Positions 1 to 10,500 of a stretch of DNA of 56,956 nucleotides are shown one piece after another. The notes below the pieces were generated by a model. It saw only the letters and a program-made list of their open reading frames with translations. It searched no databases and had not been told where the DNA came from. The first letter of the stretch is position 1, and each line of letters begins with the position of its first letter. The stretch comes from a virus. Where the stretch lies: positions 1 to 56,956 of IMG/VR virus record IMGVR_UViG_3300022602_001935, one strand, 5' to 3'. The position numbers were made by a program, and so were the translations under genes.

Positions 1-2
1 CA

Positions 3-152
3 TTAGGCATCATCTTAGCATTTGTTTGGTGGGTATGGACTATGAACGTCATCCACAAAGTTATCGAACATCGTGTTGAGGAACAACACCTAATAAAAAG
101 TATCATCGAAGATATTCAAGAATTGAAAAAACTTTTCAAAGAAATCGTTTGA
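3..152 (+). CDS. Partial small membrane protein (5' end outside window)
   Basis: The reading frame is open from the window edge to a TGA at 150-152. The visible 49 residues begin with a hydrophobic, Trp-rich segment (roughly LGIILAFVWWVW) and continue as a charged helix rich in Glu, Lys and Ile that could form a coiled coil. This looks like the end of a small single-pass membrane protein with a cytoplasmic or periplasmic helix. No family is recognised. The -35 hexamer of the next promoter overlaps its stop codon. Confidence 0.5.
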   Translation, partial: LGIILAFVWWVWTMNVIHKVIEHRVEEQHLIKSIIEDIQELKKLFKEIV

Positions 153-177
153 CAGTTAAATACTAATCTGTTATATT
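149..177 (+). promoter_or_regulatory. Sigma70-type promoter before the QueD-like gene
   Basis: TTGACA at 149-154, a 17-bp spacer, then TATATT at 172-177. This is a near-consensus bacterial housekeeping promoter. It leaves an untranslated leader of about 80 nt before the start at 262, and the -35 overlaps the stop of the upstream gene. Confidence 0.75.
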
Positions 178-261
178 AACAGTTAGCGGTCTTCAACGAC
201 TTTCAACCCGCTTTATAAATTCTGCATGTCGTCAAACTTGCTCATACAAAGGAGACTAGAG

Positions 262-768
262 ATGGCAAATTTACAACCTGTACAATACAAGTACACATCA
301 ACCAAAGAGTACGTCGACGCATTTCCATGCGCTTATCGCCAATGGCGTGCTGACAGCCACTGTAATCTAAATCACGGTTATAGTTTTTCAATGAAGTTCT
401 ATTTTGGAACTAATGATTTAGATGTCCGCAATTGGGCGGCTGACTACGGTGGACTAAAAGAACTTAAAAAAATCTTAGAAGATCAATTTGATCACACAAC
501 ACTAGTTGCAGAGGATGATCCAGAATTAGAATTCTACAAAGAAATGGAGCGCCGCAAGTTGGCTAAACTAACTATTCTACCACGTTTAGGTTGTGAAAGT
601 TTGGCAGATATGCTCTACAAGTATATCAACGGTGTTTACATCCCAGACATGTGGGGGCAAGGCGAAGCAGAACGTTTATGGTGCTATCGTGTAGAAGTAC
701 GTGAGACACAGGCTAATATGGCTTTTAGAGAAGGTCATAGAGAATGGAATGAGGATTTATTAAATTGA
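262..768 (+). CDS. QueD-like T-fold protein (6-pyruvoyl/6-carboxy-tetrahydropterin synthase family)
   Basis: 168 aa. The order of motifs follows the PTPS/QueD family: a Cys in a C-x4-H-G segment (C34, H38), then D61-Y-G-G-L-K equivalent to the family D-F-x-x-L-K, D77-H78, a C-E-S-L-A block at 111-115 equivalent to P-T-x-E-N-x-A, and a C-terminal E-T (E148). QueD turns dihydroneopterin triphosphate into carboxytetrahydropterin on the way to preQ0. Two usual zinc histidines look replaced by Tyr (AYR where AHR is usual; HGY where HGH is usual), so activity may differ. The start at 262 is chosen because AAAGGAGA ends 6 nt upstream; a longer in-frame ATG at 226 lacks a ribosome site. It overlaps the cupin gene by 4 nt. 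Confidence 0.7.
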   Translation: MANLQPVQYKYTSTKEYVDAFPCAYRQWRADSHCNLNHGYSFSMKFYFGTNDLDVRNWAADYGGLKELKKILEDQFDHTTLVAEDDPELEFYKEMERRKLAKLTILPRLGCESLADMLYKYINGVYIPDMWGQGEAERLWCYRVEVRETQANMAFREGHREWNEDLLN

Positions 769-1106
769 AGAAATATCATATTCACAATATAGGTGGAGAA
801 GTTATTAAAGACAATGAAACTTATATTCTTAAAGACAATAAAACACTAAAGAATCTTGTATTAAGTTCTACTAACTTACATAGAGGAATGAGTACAAGGG
901 GGCACCGTCATCCCGGACAAGAAGAAGTTTATATTTTTGTATTAGGCCACGGACAAATGATTGTTGGAGAAGAAACTGACGAACCATTTAAAGTTACTGC
1001 CGGAGATATCGTTTTAATCCCCGACGGTGCATTCCATCGTGTTATAAACGATGGCGATACCAATTTACTTTTTAATTGTGTATTTGATGGTAAACGTAAT
1101 CATTAA
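765..1106 (+). CDS. Small cupin-domain protein
   Basis: 113 aa, starting with TTG at 765 that overlaps the preceding TGA. It is a single cupin_2 barrel: motif 1 is seen as H-R-H-x4-E-E-V-Y-x3-G (metal-binding His, His, Glu) and motif 2 as G-D-x3-I-P-x-G-x2-H near residues 83-94. Such small cupins are often sugar-phosphate isomerases or binding proteins; its position before a sugar-nucleotide decarboxylase suggests sugar metabolism, but the substrate cannot be read. The TTGA start/stop overlap implies translational coupling. Confidence 0.75.
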   Translation: MKKYHIHNIGGEVIKDNETYILKDNKTLKNLVLSSTNLHRGMSTRGHRHPGQEEVYIFVLGHGQMIVGEETDEPFKVTAGDIVLIPDGAFHRVINDGDTNLLFNCVFDGKRNH

Positions 1107-1266
1107 ACGCTTCTGGCGTATTTGGGCTAAAGCCCTTGGTGAAAAAACTGGCGATACGGATAAAGAAGCAGACAGAATTGCTTGTATTCGTACCGCCATT
1201 GTGTTATCATATATCGTAACAAACTGCTTTATTGTAGCAGGGGTTATTAGACACTGGAATCAATAA
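1087..1266 (+). CDS. Small conserved membrane protein
   Basis: 59 aa from the ATG at 1087. It has an amphipathic basic N-terminus (V-I-I-K-R-F-W), a polar [12 protein letters not shown] segment and one hydrophobic helix (about residues 34-53). An earlier in-frame ATG at 1051 would add 12 hydrophobic residues but deepen the overlap with the cupin gene, and neither start has a clear ribosome site. Short proteins with this G-E-K-T-G-x-T-x2-E-A-D pattern recur in aquatic T4-like phages (from memory); function unknown. It ends at 1266, overlapping the next ATG by one base. Confidence 0.55.
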   Translation: MVNVIIKRFWRIWAKALGEKTGDTDKEADRIACIRTAIVLSYIVTNCFIVAGVIRHWNQ

Positions 1267-2201
1267 TGAAAAAAATATTAGTAACCGGCGGTGCTGGTTT
1301 TTTAGGGTCACATCTTTGTGATAGATTAGTCGAGCAAGGACACCATGTTCTGTGCGTTGACAACTATTTTACAGGTAGCAAAAACAATATTGCTCATTTA
1401 CTTGACAAGAAAAACTTTGAAGTTTTACGTCAAGATGTCTGCTTTCCCCTGTATATAGAAGTTGATGAGATTTATAATCTTGCCTGCCCGGCAAGCCCAT
1501 TTTACTATCAATGGGATCCAATTCAAACAATGAAAACTTCTGTGTTAGGAAGTTATAATTTGTTAGGTTTGGCAAAACGTACAGGTGCTAAGATTCTACA
1601 AGCGTCAACCAGCGAAGTGTACGGTGATCCTCAAGTTCATCCACAAACTGAAGACTATTGGGGTAATGTAAACCCAATCGGCATTCGCAGTTGTTACGAT
1701 GAGGGCAAAAGAGCCGCCGAAACTTTGTTTATGGATTACTGGCGTGTTCATAGTGTCAAAGCCAAAATTGTTCGTATCTTCAACACATACGGTCCCAGAA
1801 TGGCAGAAGGAGATGGCCGTGTAGTTTCAAACTTTGTAGTACAAGCACTACAAGGCAAGCCAATTACTGTTTACGGATCAGGCGAGCAGACTCGTTCATT
1901 CTGTTATGTTGACGATCTTGTAGACGGGTTAATCAAGTTTATGGCTGACGATGATGACGAGTTTATTGGTCCGGTCAATATGGGCAATCCCGGGGAGTTT
2001 ACTATGAACGAACTTGCCCAAAAAGTAATCGAGTTAACAGGTAGTCAGAGTATCCTCCTACAACAACCTTTACCAAAAGACGACCCACAACAAAGGCGTC
2101 CAGATATCAGTTTGGCCAAATCAAGACTTGGTTGGGAACCTAGTATTGATTTAACAACAGGTCTACAAAAAACAATTGACTTTTTTCGTAAAACACTGTA
2201 A
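1266..2201 (+). CDS. UDP-glucuronate decarboxylase-like NAD-dependent epimerase/dehydratase
   Basis: 311 aa, the usual length of the UXS (UDP-xylose synthase) branch of extended short-chain dehydrogenases. The NAD-binding loop G-G-A-G-F-L-G-S-H is at about residues 8-16, the Ser/Thr patch S-T-S-E-V-Y-G-D near 116, and the catalytic Y-x3-K (Y-D-E-G-K) near 145. The segment [10 protein letters not shown] and the G[11 protein letters not shown] block are typical of UXS. It would convert UDP-glucuronate to UDP-xylose in the host cytoplasm. A UDP-glucose dehydrogenase-like gene sits at the far end of the window (56050), which would supply its substrate. Confidence 0.88.
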   Translation: MKKILVTGGAGFLGSHLCDRLVEQGHHVLCVDNYFTGSKNNIAHLLDKKNFEVLRQDVCFPLYIEVDEIYNLACPASPFYYQWDPIQTMKTSVLGSYNLLGLAKRTGAKILQASTSEVYGDPQVHPQTEDYWGNVNPIGIRSCYDEGKRAAETLFMDYWRVHSVKAKIVRIFNTYGPRMAEGDGRVVSNFVVQALQGKPITVYGSGEQTRSFCYVDDLVDGLIKFMADDDDEFIGPVNMGNPGEFTMNELAQKVIELTGSQSILLQQPLPKDDPQQRRPDISLAKSRLGWEPSIDLTTGLQKTIDFFRKTL

Positions 2202-2204
2202 AAT
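2176..2204 (+). promoter_or_regulatory. Sigma70-type promoter abutting the start of the AbrB-like gene
   Basis: TTGACT at 2176-2181, 17-bp spacer, TAAAAT at 2199-2204, all inside the end of the decarboxylase gene. The next ATG is at 2211, about where transcription would begin, so the transcript would be leaderless or nearly so. Confidence 0.65.
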
Positions 2205-2210
2205 AGTATT

Positions 2211-2393
2211 ATGACAAAGAAACTCTGGACAATCATACCCGAAGAAGATCCCCAAACAGGCGACCTTGTCATTACCTTTCCGCCAGAAGCACTTGAAGAA
2301 GTAGGCTGGAAAGAAGGCGATATTTTAACATGGACCATGAAAACAAATGGATCAATAATTCTTAGCAAGAAAGAAAACGATGAATCAATTTAA
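2211..2393 (+). CDS. AbrB/SpoVT-like small DNA-binding protein
   Basis: 60 aa. The pattern G-D-L-V-I-T-F-P-P-E-x-L-E-E-x-G-W-K-E-G-D-x-L followed by a short beta strand matches the swapped-hairpin AbrB/MazE fold, in which two such halves dimerise to grip DNA. Free-standing copies occur in many phages and are presumed transcriptional regulators or antitoxin-like proteins; no toxin partner is seen beside it. A sigma70-type promoter ends 6 nt before the start codon, so translation may start on a leaderless message. It overlaps the next small gene by 14 nt. Confidence 0.6.
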   Translation: MTKKLWTIIPEEDPQTGDLVITFPPEALEEVGWKEGDILTWTMKTNGSIILSKKENDESI

Positions 2394-2544
2394 TTACACA
2401 TTTCCAGTTCCTATGCCTCAAGGTGCTTTTCAAGCATGGGCTAATCATTATCAAGCAATGAGAGACGAACTTGTTGAGCAGTGGGTTGAAACTAGCGATT
2501 ACGCAGATGCCCTTTCCGTAATCGAAAAAATTAAAAATCTATGA
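2380..2544 (+). CDS. Small conserved-looking protein upstream of UV endonuclease
   Basis: 54 aa, ATG at 2380 and TGA at 2542-2544. The sequence starts M-N-Q-F-N-Y-T-F-P-V-P-M-P and then is a charged helix with A-W-A-N-H-Y-Q-A-M-R-D-E. It overlaps the preceding gene by 14 nt and the following ATG in the ATGA fashion, so all three are probably translated as one chain. No family is recognised. Evidence for it being real is the tight fit between the two neighbours and the otherwise unexplained gap. Confidence 0.55.
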   Translation: MNQFNYTFPVPMPQGAFQAWANHYQAMRDELVEQWVETSDYADALSVIEKIKNL

Positions 2545-3569
2545 CCAAACGCATAGGCTTTGCCTGTAAGTGGATTGATCGTGCAGATCAAATAGACGGT
2601 ATTAAATCATCAGATGATGCTAAACAATTCAACACTGGTACTACTACAATAAGTTGGCTTAAACGCCAAACTCGTGAAGTAGCCGAACAAAAACTATGGG
2701 ACTTAATGGTTCAAAATATTGAATCTACCCGAAAACTTGTAGAAAGAGTAGGAACACTAGATGACAACTTACGTATGGTTAGGTTATCAAGCGATCTTTT
2801 ACCTGCATACACTGAGCCTAGTTGGAGTTATTTTTGGCGCTTACCTGCCACAATCAATTACCTCGAAACACATTTTTATCAAATTGGTGAACTTGCTCGT
2901 AACAACAACGTTCGTCTCTCTTTTCATCCTGGTCAGTTTACTGTGCTGGCTAGCGATAATCCAGATATTGTCAACAGAAGTATAATGGAGTTTGAGTATC
3001 ATGCTGATATGGCCCGTTGGATGGGATTTGGTAGACAATTCCAGGACTTTAAGATCAATGTACACATTGCCGGACGTAAAGGTCCCCAAGGTATCCGAGA
3101 CGTCCTTCCTCGACTCTCCCCAGAAGCCAGAAACTGCCTTACAATCGAAAACGATGAAATGTCCTGGGGCCTGGACGCCAGCCTTGAACTTGGTCGAGAT
3201 GTCGCCTTGGTTTTGGACATACACCACCACTGGATCAATACAGGGGAGTATATCTCACCACAGGACGATAGATGTCTACGTGTAATTGATAGTTGGCGTG
3301 GTGTTAGACCTGTAATACACTATTCTGTTAGTAGAGAGGATGTTGTAGTAGGGCATGATTTAGTTACTCGCCCCAATTTGCCTGTATTATTAGAATCCGG
3401 CTACAAAAAACAAAAACTGCGGGCCCATAGTAATTTCTATTGGAACACCGCAGTTAATGAGTGGGCACTTGAGTTCACAGATAATTTTGATATTATGTGC
3501 GAATCCAAAGCCAAGAACTTGGCAAGTTTTTTCCTTGCCGAGCAGGCTAAAAAATTAAACCTTCTTTGA
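2541..3569 (+). CDS. uvdE: UV-damage endonuclease (UvdE family)
   Basis: 342 aa. UvdE is a TIM-barrel, metal-dependent enzyme that nicks DNA 5' of pyrimidine dimers and other lesions. Family signatures seen are an early G-x-A-C-K segment, S-F-H-P-G-Q-F-x-V-L near residue 131, H-A-D-M near 150, V-H-I-A-G-R-K-G near 174, L-T-I-E-N-D-E near 199, L-D-I-H-H-H near 225 and H-Y-S-V-S-R near 259, which together supply the His/Glu/Asp metal ligands. It probably repairs phage or host DNA damaged by sunlight. Its 3' end overlaps the convergent minus-strand gene by 15 bp. Confidence 0.9.
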   Translation: MTKRIGFACKWIDRADQIDGIKSSDDAKQFNTGTTTISWLKRQTREVAEQKLWDLMVQNIESTRKLVERVGTLDDNLRMVRLSSDLLPAYTEPSWSYFWRLPATINYLETHFYQIGELARNNNVRLSFHPGQFTVLASDNPDIVNRSIMEFEYHADMARWMGFGRQFQDFKINVHIAGRKGPQGIRDVLPRLSPEARNCLTIENDEMSWGLDASLELGRDVALVLDIHHHWINTGEYISPQDDRCLRVIDSWRGVRPVIHYSVSREDVVVGHDLVTRPNLPVLLESGYKKQKLRAHSNFYWNTAVNEWALEFTDNFDIMCESKAKNLASFFLAEQAKKLNLL

Positions 3570-3902
3570 TTTTGTTCTTGCTTTAGGAGTAGCCTTAGCC
3601 TTTGGTGCTGCCTTTGGCTTGGCTACTTTAGGAGCGGCTACTTTAGGAGTACGTGGCTTGCGTGGCTTCTTGGCAGGCTCTGCAACCTGAACTGGCTCAA
3701 GATCAAGAGCAACTGCTACTGGATCTAAAGTGGTTTTGGCTTCTACCTGTACTTCTTCTTTTGGAGCAAACTTAATGCCGTTGTCAGAAGAAGGTGTTTC
3801 TACTTTATAAGGTGCTTCTGTTGTAGATTTTATTGGCCTTGTGCTTTTAAAAAGCAAATAACCAACAACAAGAATAAAAGCACCACCGATAAATAATTCC
3901 AT
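3555..3902 (-). CDS. Single-pass membrane protein with Lys/Ala/Pro-rich tail
   Basis: 115 aa from the minus-strand ATG at 3902-3900, chosen because AAGGAA lies about 9 nt upstream. An N-terminal hydrophobic helix (about residues 4-20) is followed by an acidic linker and a C-terminal 45 residues of K-P-R-K-P-x-T-P-K-V-A-A-P-K repeats resembling histone H1 or AlgP-type tails. That tail should be unstructured and bind nucleic acid or other polyanions. It is one of only two minus-strand genes here, preceded by an exact TATAAATA, so it is probably a late, possibly virion-linked product. Function unknown. Confidence 0.6.
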   Translation of the reverse strand: MELFIGGAFILVVGYLLFKSTRPIKSTTEAPYKVETPSSDNGIKFAPKEEVQVEAKTTLDPVAVALDLEPVQVAEPAKKPRKPRTPKVAAPKVAKPKAAPKAKATPKARTKSKKV

Positions 3903-3930
3903 GATAGGATTCCTTTCAATTAAGTACGTA

Positions 3931-3938
3931 TATTTATA
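3931..3938 (-). promoter_or_regulatory. Candidate late promoter, TATAAATA
   Basis: On the minus strand this is an exact match to the T4 late-promoter octamer, about 29 nt upstream of the start of the Lys/Ala/Pro-rich membrane protein gene. T4 late promoters need only this element plus gp55/gp33/gp45. Confidence 0.5.
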
Positions 3939-3966
3939 ACACTGGAAATTATAGGTAAATATTTCC

Positions 3967-4527
3967 ATGTATAATTTTATAAAAAGAGTCATTCAAGAAG
4001 GAAAAGGACACGAGCCTTTAAAACAAATTTCTTTAGATTACGATCGAAAAGAATTGGATCCTGCACTCAGTGAAGACGCCCTAGATTATCATTACGGCAA
4101 ATTATACAAAGCCTATGTTGATCGATTTAACAAAGGCGAGGGTGATCCAGACTTTAACGAAGCAGGTGCATTCTTACACAGCATTTACTTTAGTCAGTTT
4201 CAAGAGTACAGTACAGGCAATAAACCGACAGGAACTGCCTTAGAATTCATTGAAAAGCATCAAAAATCTTGGGATAAGTTTAAAGAATCCTTCGAAGAAG
4301 TTGCCATGAAGATACAGGGTAGTGGTTGGGTCTATCTTGCCAAAGACGGCAAAATCAAAACAATTACCAATCACGAAATTAAAAATGATATCATTCTATT
4401 GATAGATTGGTGGGAGCATGCCTGGGCTCTTGATTATCAAGCAGATAAAAAGAAATATCTTGCTAATCAATGGAAGATTGTTAACTGGGAAATCATCAAC
4501 ACAAGACTTCTGCCAATTTCCAAATAA
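3967..4527 (+). CDS. Fe/Mn-family superoxide dismutase
   Basis: 186 aa. All four metal ligands of the Fe/Mn-SOD family can be placed: H42 (with the Y-V eight residues on), H71 (A-G-A-F-L-H), and D147/H151 in D-W-W-E-H-A-W. The C-terminal block with V-N-W is also typical. The enzyme dismutates superoxide in the cytoplasm. Oddities: the usual H-H pair after the first ligand is L-Y here, and the second-sphere Gln of MnSOD (T-A-N-Q) reads as T-N-H136, which could change metal preference or redox tuning. It starts divergently from the minus-strand gene and has no clear ribosome site; GGTAAATA lies just upstream. Confidence 0.85.
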   Translation: MYNFIKRVIQEGKGHEPLKQISLDYDRKELDPALSEDALDYHYGKLYKAYVDRFNKGEGDPDFNEAGAFLHSIYFSQFQEYSTGNKPTGTALEFIEKHQKSWDKFKESFEEVAMKIQGSGWVYLAKDGKIKTITNHEIKNDIILLIDWWEHAWALDYQADKKKYLANQWKIVNWEIINTRLLPISK

Positions 4528-4573
4528 ATACTTGTTAAGCGACATTTGCTAATAACACAGCAGTTTAAGCCTG

Positions 4574-4581
4574 AATAAATA
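4574..4581 (+). promoter_or_regulatory. Candidate late promoter before the large fibre gene
   Basis: AATAAATA, one base off the T4 late octamer, 18 nt before the ATG at 4600. A second AATAAATA is at 4523-4530 overlapping the previous stop. The ten bases ATGGCTACTA occur at both 4581 and 4600, with AGAGGAAA between them serving as ribosome site for the second. Confidence 0.4.
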
Positions 4582-4599
4582 TGGCTACTAGAGGAAATT

Positions 4600-7500
4600 A
4601 TGGCTACTAATCAACAACTGATCAATATCGGAAGTCAACCAAATGACGGAACAGGCGACAGCATTTATACCGCCTTTCAAAAGGTAAATCAAAACTTCAC
4701 CGACATTTATAATCTGTTAGGGTTTGGTTCAGGTTTTAGTTTTTTAAAATTAAAAGAAGCACCTTATAATTACCAAGGATCTATCGGATCTGTAGGTGGA
4801 GCATTCCTTGCTTGGAACAAGTACGGAACAAGATTTGAAAATATTACATTAAGTGCCAGCACCGGTATTAATATTATTTCAACCATTACAGATACAGGTA
4901 GTCATCTTCTTGTTATTTCTAATATTGCAAGTAGTTTAAAATCTGATCTATCACCTACGCTAGCAGGCGATTTAGATGCTCAGGGATCATTTAATCTAAT
5001 CAACATCTATCCGGGTTCTCCACTTGCTGATTATGACGCTACTTCACGTCGTTGGGTATATGATCATTTTGTATCAAGAAGCGGATATGCAATAACTGGA
5101 ACAAACAATGTTTCATCTAGTACAATTAGAGAAAATATAGAACTACTACAATATCCTCCGACTACATCTACTCACATCGTTAATAAACAATATGCTGATA
5201 CTAAGATAGGATTAGCAGGTATAGATACTATTGACGAATTTACAGGTATGGCAAATTCGGTATTCGGTACTATGACCGGTGCGTTATATCTATTTAGAGA
5301 TCCAATTGAAGGCGATCATCCTAGCCAGGCCGCTACAAAAAATTATGTTGATTCATCTAGTTTTATTAGTCCTGTAAATTACTACGTATCATTAGCAGGT
5401 GATGATTCACAATTTAGTACTCCGATACATAAGAGAGGTAGAGGTCCTGCTTACTCTTTTAAAACTATCAATAGAGCCGCACAGGCCGCTGAACAATTTA
5501 TTAATTCAAGTCAAATTATTTTAGGACCTTATAAGAAAACTATTTCTTATAACAATACAATTAATGCGGCTACAATTGGAACTATTGCATCTAGTCCAAT
5601 ACTTGATGCTACATTATTCGGAGTTAGAATAACTTTATTAGGTGTAGGAGCCGAAGGATCTGATCCTTATCAAAATGGAAGCATATTTCCTGGACTATAT
5701 ATTATCGGTGACGAAAGCGAAGCCGTTGCTAAAATAGAAGCAATTACTGTAGACGGTAGCGGTAATGAAATATATGATGTTGTTCCTGTTGATTATGCTA
5801 GTAGTTATAATGTTCCAATTACTCCAGACAGCACAAATACAGTAACCACATTTACTTTCATGCCCAGCAGTCTTAATGAAGTACAAGACTTTTGGATTGG
5901 TTATAAATTTACTGTGTCAAACGGTAGCGGTAGTGTTTTAAGTTACGGATATATTACTGCTATTAGCGAAGTAGTTGATGCATCTCAAAATATTATAAAC
6001 TCAATTACTGTTGATTTTAGCCAAGGTGTTAAACTTACTAGCACAGCACAAATTGACGGAGATAAATGGCATGTGTTTGCCGCAGATTTCCAAACAAACG
6101 AACAATTACAATTTGGTCAATTAGAACAGCGCAATCAATGTTGTATCTTCTTAGAGTCAGGTGATCACGAAGATCAATACCCGATTAGAATAGCAGATAA
6201 TGTATCTGTTCGAGGTGACGAATTTAGACGAAGTGTTGTTCGTCCTGGTGTTGTTCAGGGAACACGCAAAGCCAGTTTATCATCAAGTAAATGGGCCAAC
6301 ACATATTTCTACAGAGATACACAAGTAGATGGCATCATTACAACTCAGATTAATACTGCAACTAATTATGCTCCTGCAGGCGGGTTTATTATTGTTGATT
6401 CGTTAACTAATGACCCTGTGACTGGCGGAATAACAGTTATAATGGGGGACGCAGTTGGTAATCCTTTAACTGTATCAAGTAGTTTAATAGGTAAAGTGTT
6501 TGTAATGGGCGGAGGTGCAATCGGGCAGGGTGTTATTTCATCTGTCAATGCTAATTCGTTCACTGTTATTATTGCACAGAATTCTAATTTTAATCAACAG
6601 ATTGAAAATTATACTGTCGGAACACCTGTTGCCCCTGGTAATTGGTTTGTTTATCAACCAATTAATTATGGTTATCATTATCTGCGCGATGCTTCTCGTC
6701 CTATCAATCTGTTAACTACTGTAACCAATTGGGGTGGATTGAACAATGCCGCACAGTTAATAGCAGATAACAAAGCATTTATTCAAGATCAAACAGTTGG
6801 GTGGATTCACAACACTTATCCAACTTTTGGTTATAATTCTTCAACATGTCATAGGGATGTTGGGTACATTATTGATGCACTTGTTCACGATATGGAGAAT
6901 GGTGGTAATAATTGGACCATCAATGCCGGCGACCAATACAACAATGTAACTTCTGTTAAGACAACAGAGTTGACTCAGACAGTAGCATCAGTAAATTATA
7001 TCAATTCGTTAAGCCAATTAATTATTCAAAATATTACTGCTACCAGTTACACAACTGCATCTCAGCAGGTGTTTGATTTAGGCCTAGTAGCAGAGACAAC
7101 TGCTCCTGCTGTACTTCAAGATTTAACACAAGCCTGTGCTAGAATTATTAATAATGATCCAGCATTTAATCCTTCTTTGTATAACGATCAGTTAGATGTA
7201 TTTTTAATGAATGACTCTACAATGTTACGTTATATGAGCGGTCAAGGTCACGGCGGCTTCATGAAGGTACTAGATCCATTTGGTCAGATTAAGGCTAAGT
7301 CACCATATACACAAACTGCTTCTTCATTCAGCAAGAGTTATAACAGACATGTATTCAGTGGCGGTATATACGTAGACGGATTTGCAGGTAACTTACCTGT
7401 TACACCAGCCAGTGTGACCAATGATACAAATGGTTATCCTGTAAAGATTAATATCACTGCCCATGGCGGTTTAGGTAGACCTGCAATATCAACAAGTACA

Positions 7501-10500
7501 ACAATGTTGTATGCAAGACCAGAAACACCTTGTTTCTTTGTGCAGAACGGAGTAACTTACGAAGTTGACTTTATCAGTAATTTCAGTCCAATGAACGGTA
7601 CTGGTACATTAAATTTAAATCCTCGTAGAGCAGGAGGTATTGCTTCTGTATTAGGAATTACAGCAACTGGATTTAAAACTGGTGGGACTTTAACTATTCC
7701 GGTTAGATTTAGTAGTCCTACTCAAGCAGGTGGATTAAATTCTACAGGTACTGCTACTTTAAACAGCAGTGGTCAAGTTACAGCAATTAATATAGGATTC
7801 CCAGGTAGTGGGTATGTTAACGGATCGTTTAGTGCAACAAATCCAAATTGTCCTAGTGTGATAATTGGTGGTGCTAGACTAAGTTGGACATTTGGTTTAA
7901 CTGGAAATGTTATCAGTTATACCATCATCGACGGCGGCGCTGGATATGCTGTCGGAACTCAAATCAATTTCCCACAACAGGGTAATGGCGTGGCTGCCGC
8001 AGCCACTGTTAGTTCAGTAGATACTAACGGTGCTATTACTGGAATTACTATTAATTCTGGTGGTAGCGGATATCGAACAGACCCTGCTGTTACATTCGGT
8101 GCTAGCCTTGCTTATACAGTTACAGTTAACCCCGGTTTAATTACAACCACAAACTATCCGTTACCAAGTAGTCTAACTCTAGTCACTGCGGGTAATCGTA
8201 GTATGCTGGCCAATGACTATACTCAGATTAATGATTTAGGTTATGGTATATTTGTAACCAATGGCGGTTTCATGGAAAACGTTTCCATGTTTACTTACTA
8301 TTGCCATAGTTCGTATTATGCCCTAAATGGTGCCCAGGTTAGAACTATCACAGGATCTACTGCTTATGGTCAATACGGTATCATATCTGAAGGTAGCGAT
8401 CCTAACGAAGTTCCTATTGCAGTTAGAAACAAATATGCAACGACTCAAATTGGTACTGTTCAATCCTACGGTACATATACAAACTTTACCAATGCGGCAA
8501 ACATATATGTTAACGGTTTAAGTTATCCACCATTAGCACAAAGCCAACTAGAAATTAACCATAGTGGACTATGGAAAACATATAATATAAAGAGTGCATT
8601 GCAGGATACTGCAAATCCCGGAATATATAATTTAAGTATCGACGACGGATCCGGTAATGGGCTATATACATCTGTTTCTCAAAATACAAAAGTAATCATT
8701 CGTCAATACTATGATCAGGTATTGATGGATGTAAATGCATCAACTTTAAGTCGTCCAAGTACAGTTCTTTCATATAACGAAGATCCAACTTATGTGTACA
8801 GAATTTTAAGTTATACCGACTTAGGTGGTGATAGTGCGTTGGCAGAAAGTGATACACCTTATGATTATATTTTGTTGTCACCATATGTGCAGAACGGATT
8901 ATATAGACAAGGCCTAGGACAGATATCATTTACAAATACAGGATCAGGATATACTCATGGATCTTATGTAACTGCTGTTATTCCTGCTCCGCCATATGCT
9001 TCACAAACTGCAAGTGTAACTTCTGCTACTACAATTTCGTTAGTGTCTATAGGATCTGCAACAGGTCCAATTCATATAGGTGCTAGAGTTACATTAACAA
9101 GCGGCGGTGGGGATCCTGGCGGACAACCTACTTATGTTGCTTGGGTTAATTCATCAACAACACTAGTACGTTTGACCAATAGTGTTACATTATCAAACGG
9201 CACTTCATTAACATTTACCAATGTTCAAGCCGCAGGCTACGGTGTTGCTGATAATAATGGCCATATTTCACAGTTAGTGTTAACTGAACCAGGAGTCGGG
9301 TATGATACAACTTCTCCAATATCAATTACATTTGCTAGCGGTACAGCAGCCGCAACTGCGTATGTGACAGGTATTTCTGGCAGTAAAACAATTAAAGTAG
9401 CAGAATTATCATCGCTTAACCAGTCAAGGATTTCTGCTGGTACTGTTTATACATTTGGATATAATGGCGACATTTATCAGATTACAGGTTATACTAAACA
9501 AAGCCTTACAGGTAATGCGTGGGCAGAAGTTGCTGTTCAACGTTATAGCGATTCAGCCGGATTAACCGCAGAGGTTCCAAACAATACACTAAAAGCAGGT
9601 ATTGTTGGTAACCAAGTCGGCGGCATTACTGTAAGAATATCCACAATCCGTGCTACATCACATGACATGATTGATGTAGGTACTGGAGGATACGCAGACA
9701 GTAAAATTCCAAATGACTTATATGGACCACCATTGAATCCGCCAGATGCATCAAAAGAAGTTATCGAAATCGGAAAAGGTCGTGCGTACTATGTAACAAC
9801 TGACCAAGACGGTAATTTTAAAGTCGGTAACTATTTTGCTGTTGATCAAGGCCGCGGTACTGTAAGTATTAGTGCTCCGATCAGTTTAACTAACGTTGAT
9901 GGTATTAGTTTCAAACGCGGTCAAACACTAGTCCAGGTATTCAGTGTTGACGGTACAATGGGACAACAGTCAAACAATGTTGTTCCAACTGAGGCCGCAA
10001 TTGTAACTTATGTTGATAGTCGTTTAGGATTAAACAAAAACAATACACAAGCAGGTATCACGCCAATAGGATCTGGTTATTTAGATCTAGGCGGTGTGCG
10101 ATCAATGGCAGCAGACTTAAATGTTAATAACTATCATGTTAAAAATGTTGCAAGCCCTGTTGTTAGTGGCGATGCGGCTAATAAATCATATACAGATACT
10201 AAATTAAGTCGTCAAGGTATTTACGATTCATTAGGTGCATCGGCAGGTACATTAACTGGTCCAATTAAAACAAACGAAGTTGAACCAAATACAGATAACA
10301 TATATTGGTTAGGTACCGCATCAGTTAGATACAGCGAAATACATGCTGTTGGAATTTTTGCAGACACCATTGCCAATAGTTCAATAACTAAAACAGGAAC
10401 AAGTGGTACTGGAGATATTGGACAATTTGATAATACGTTTGGTACTGTGTGGGCAACTACATTTGCAGGTACATCAAATCAAGCCAAGTACGCTGACTTG

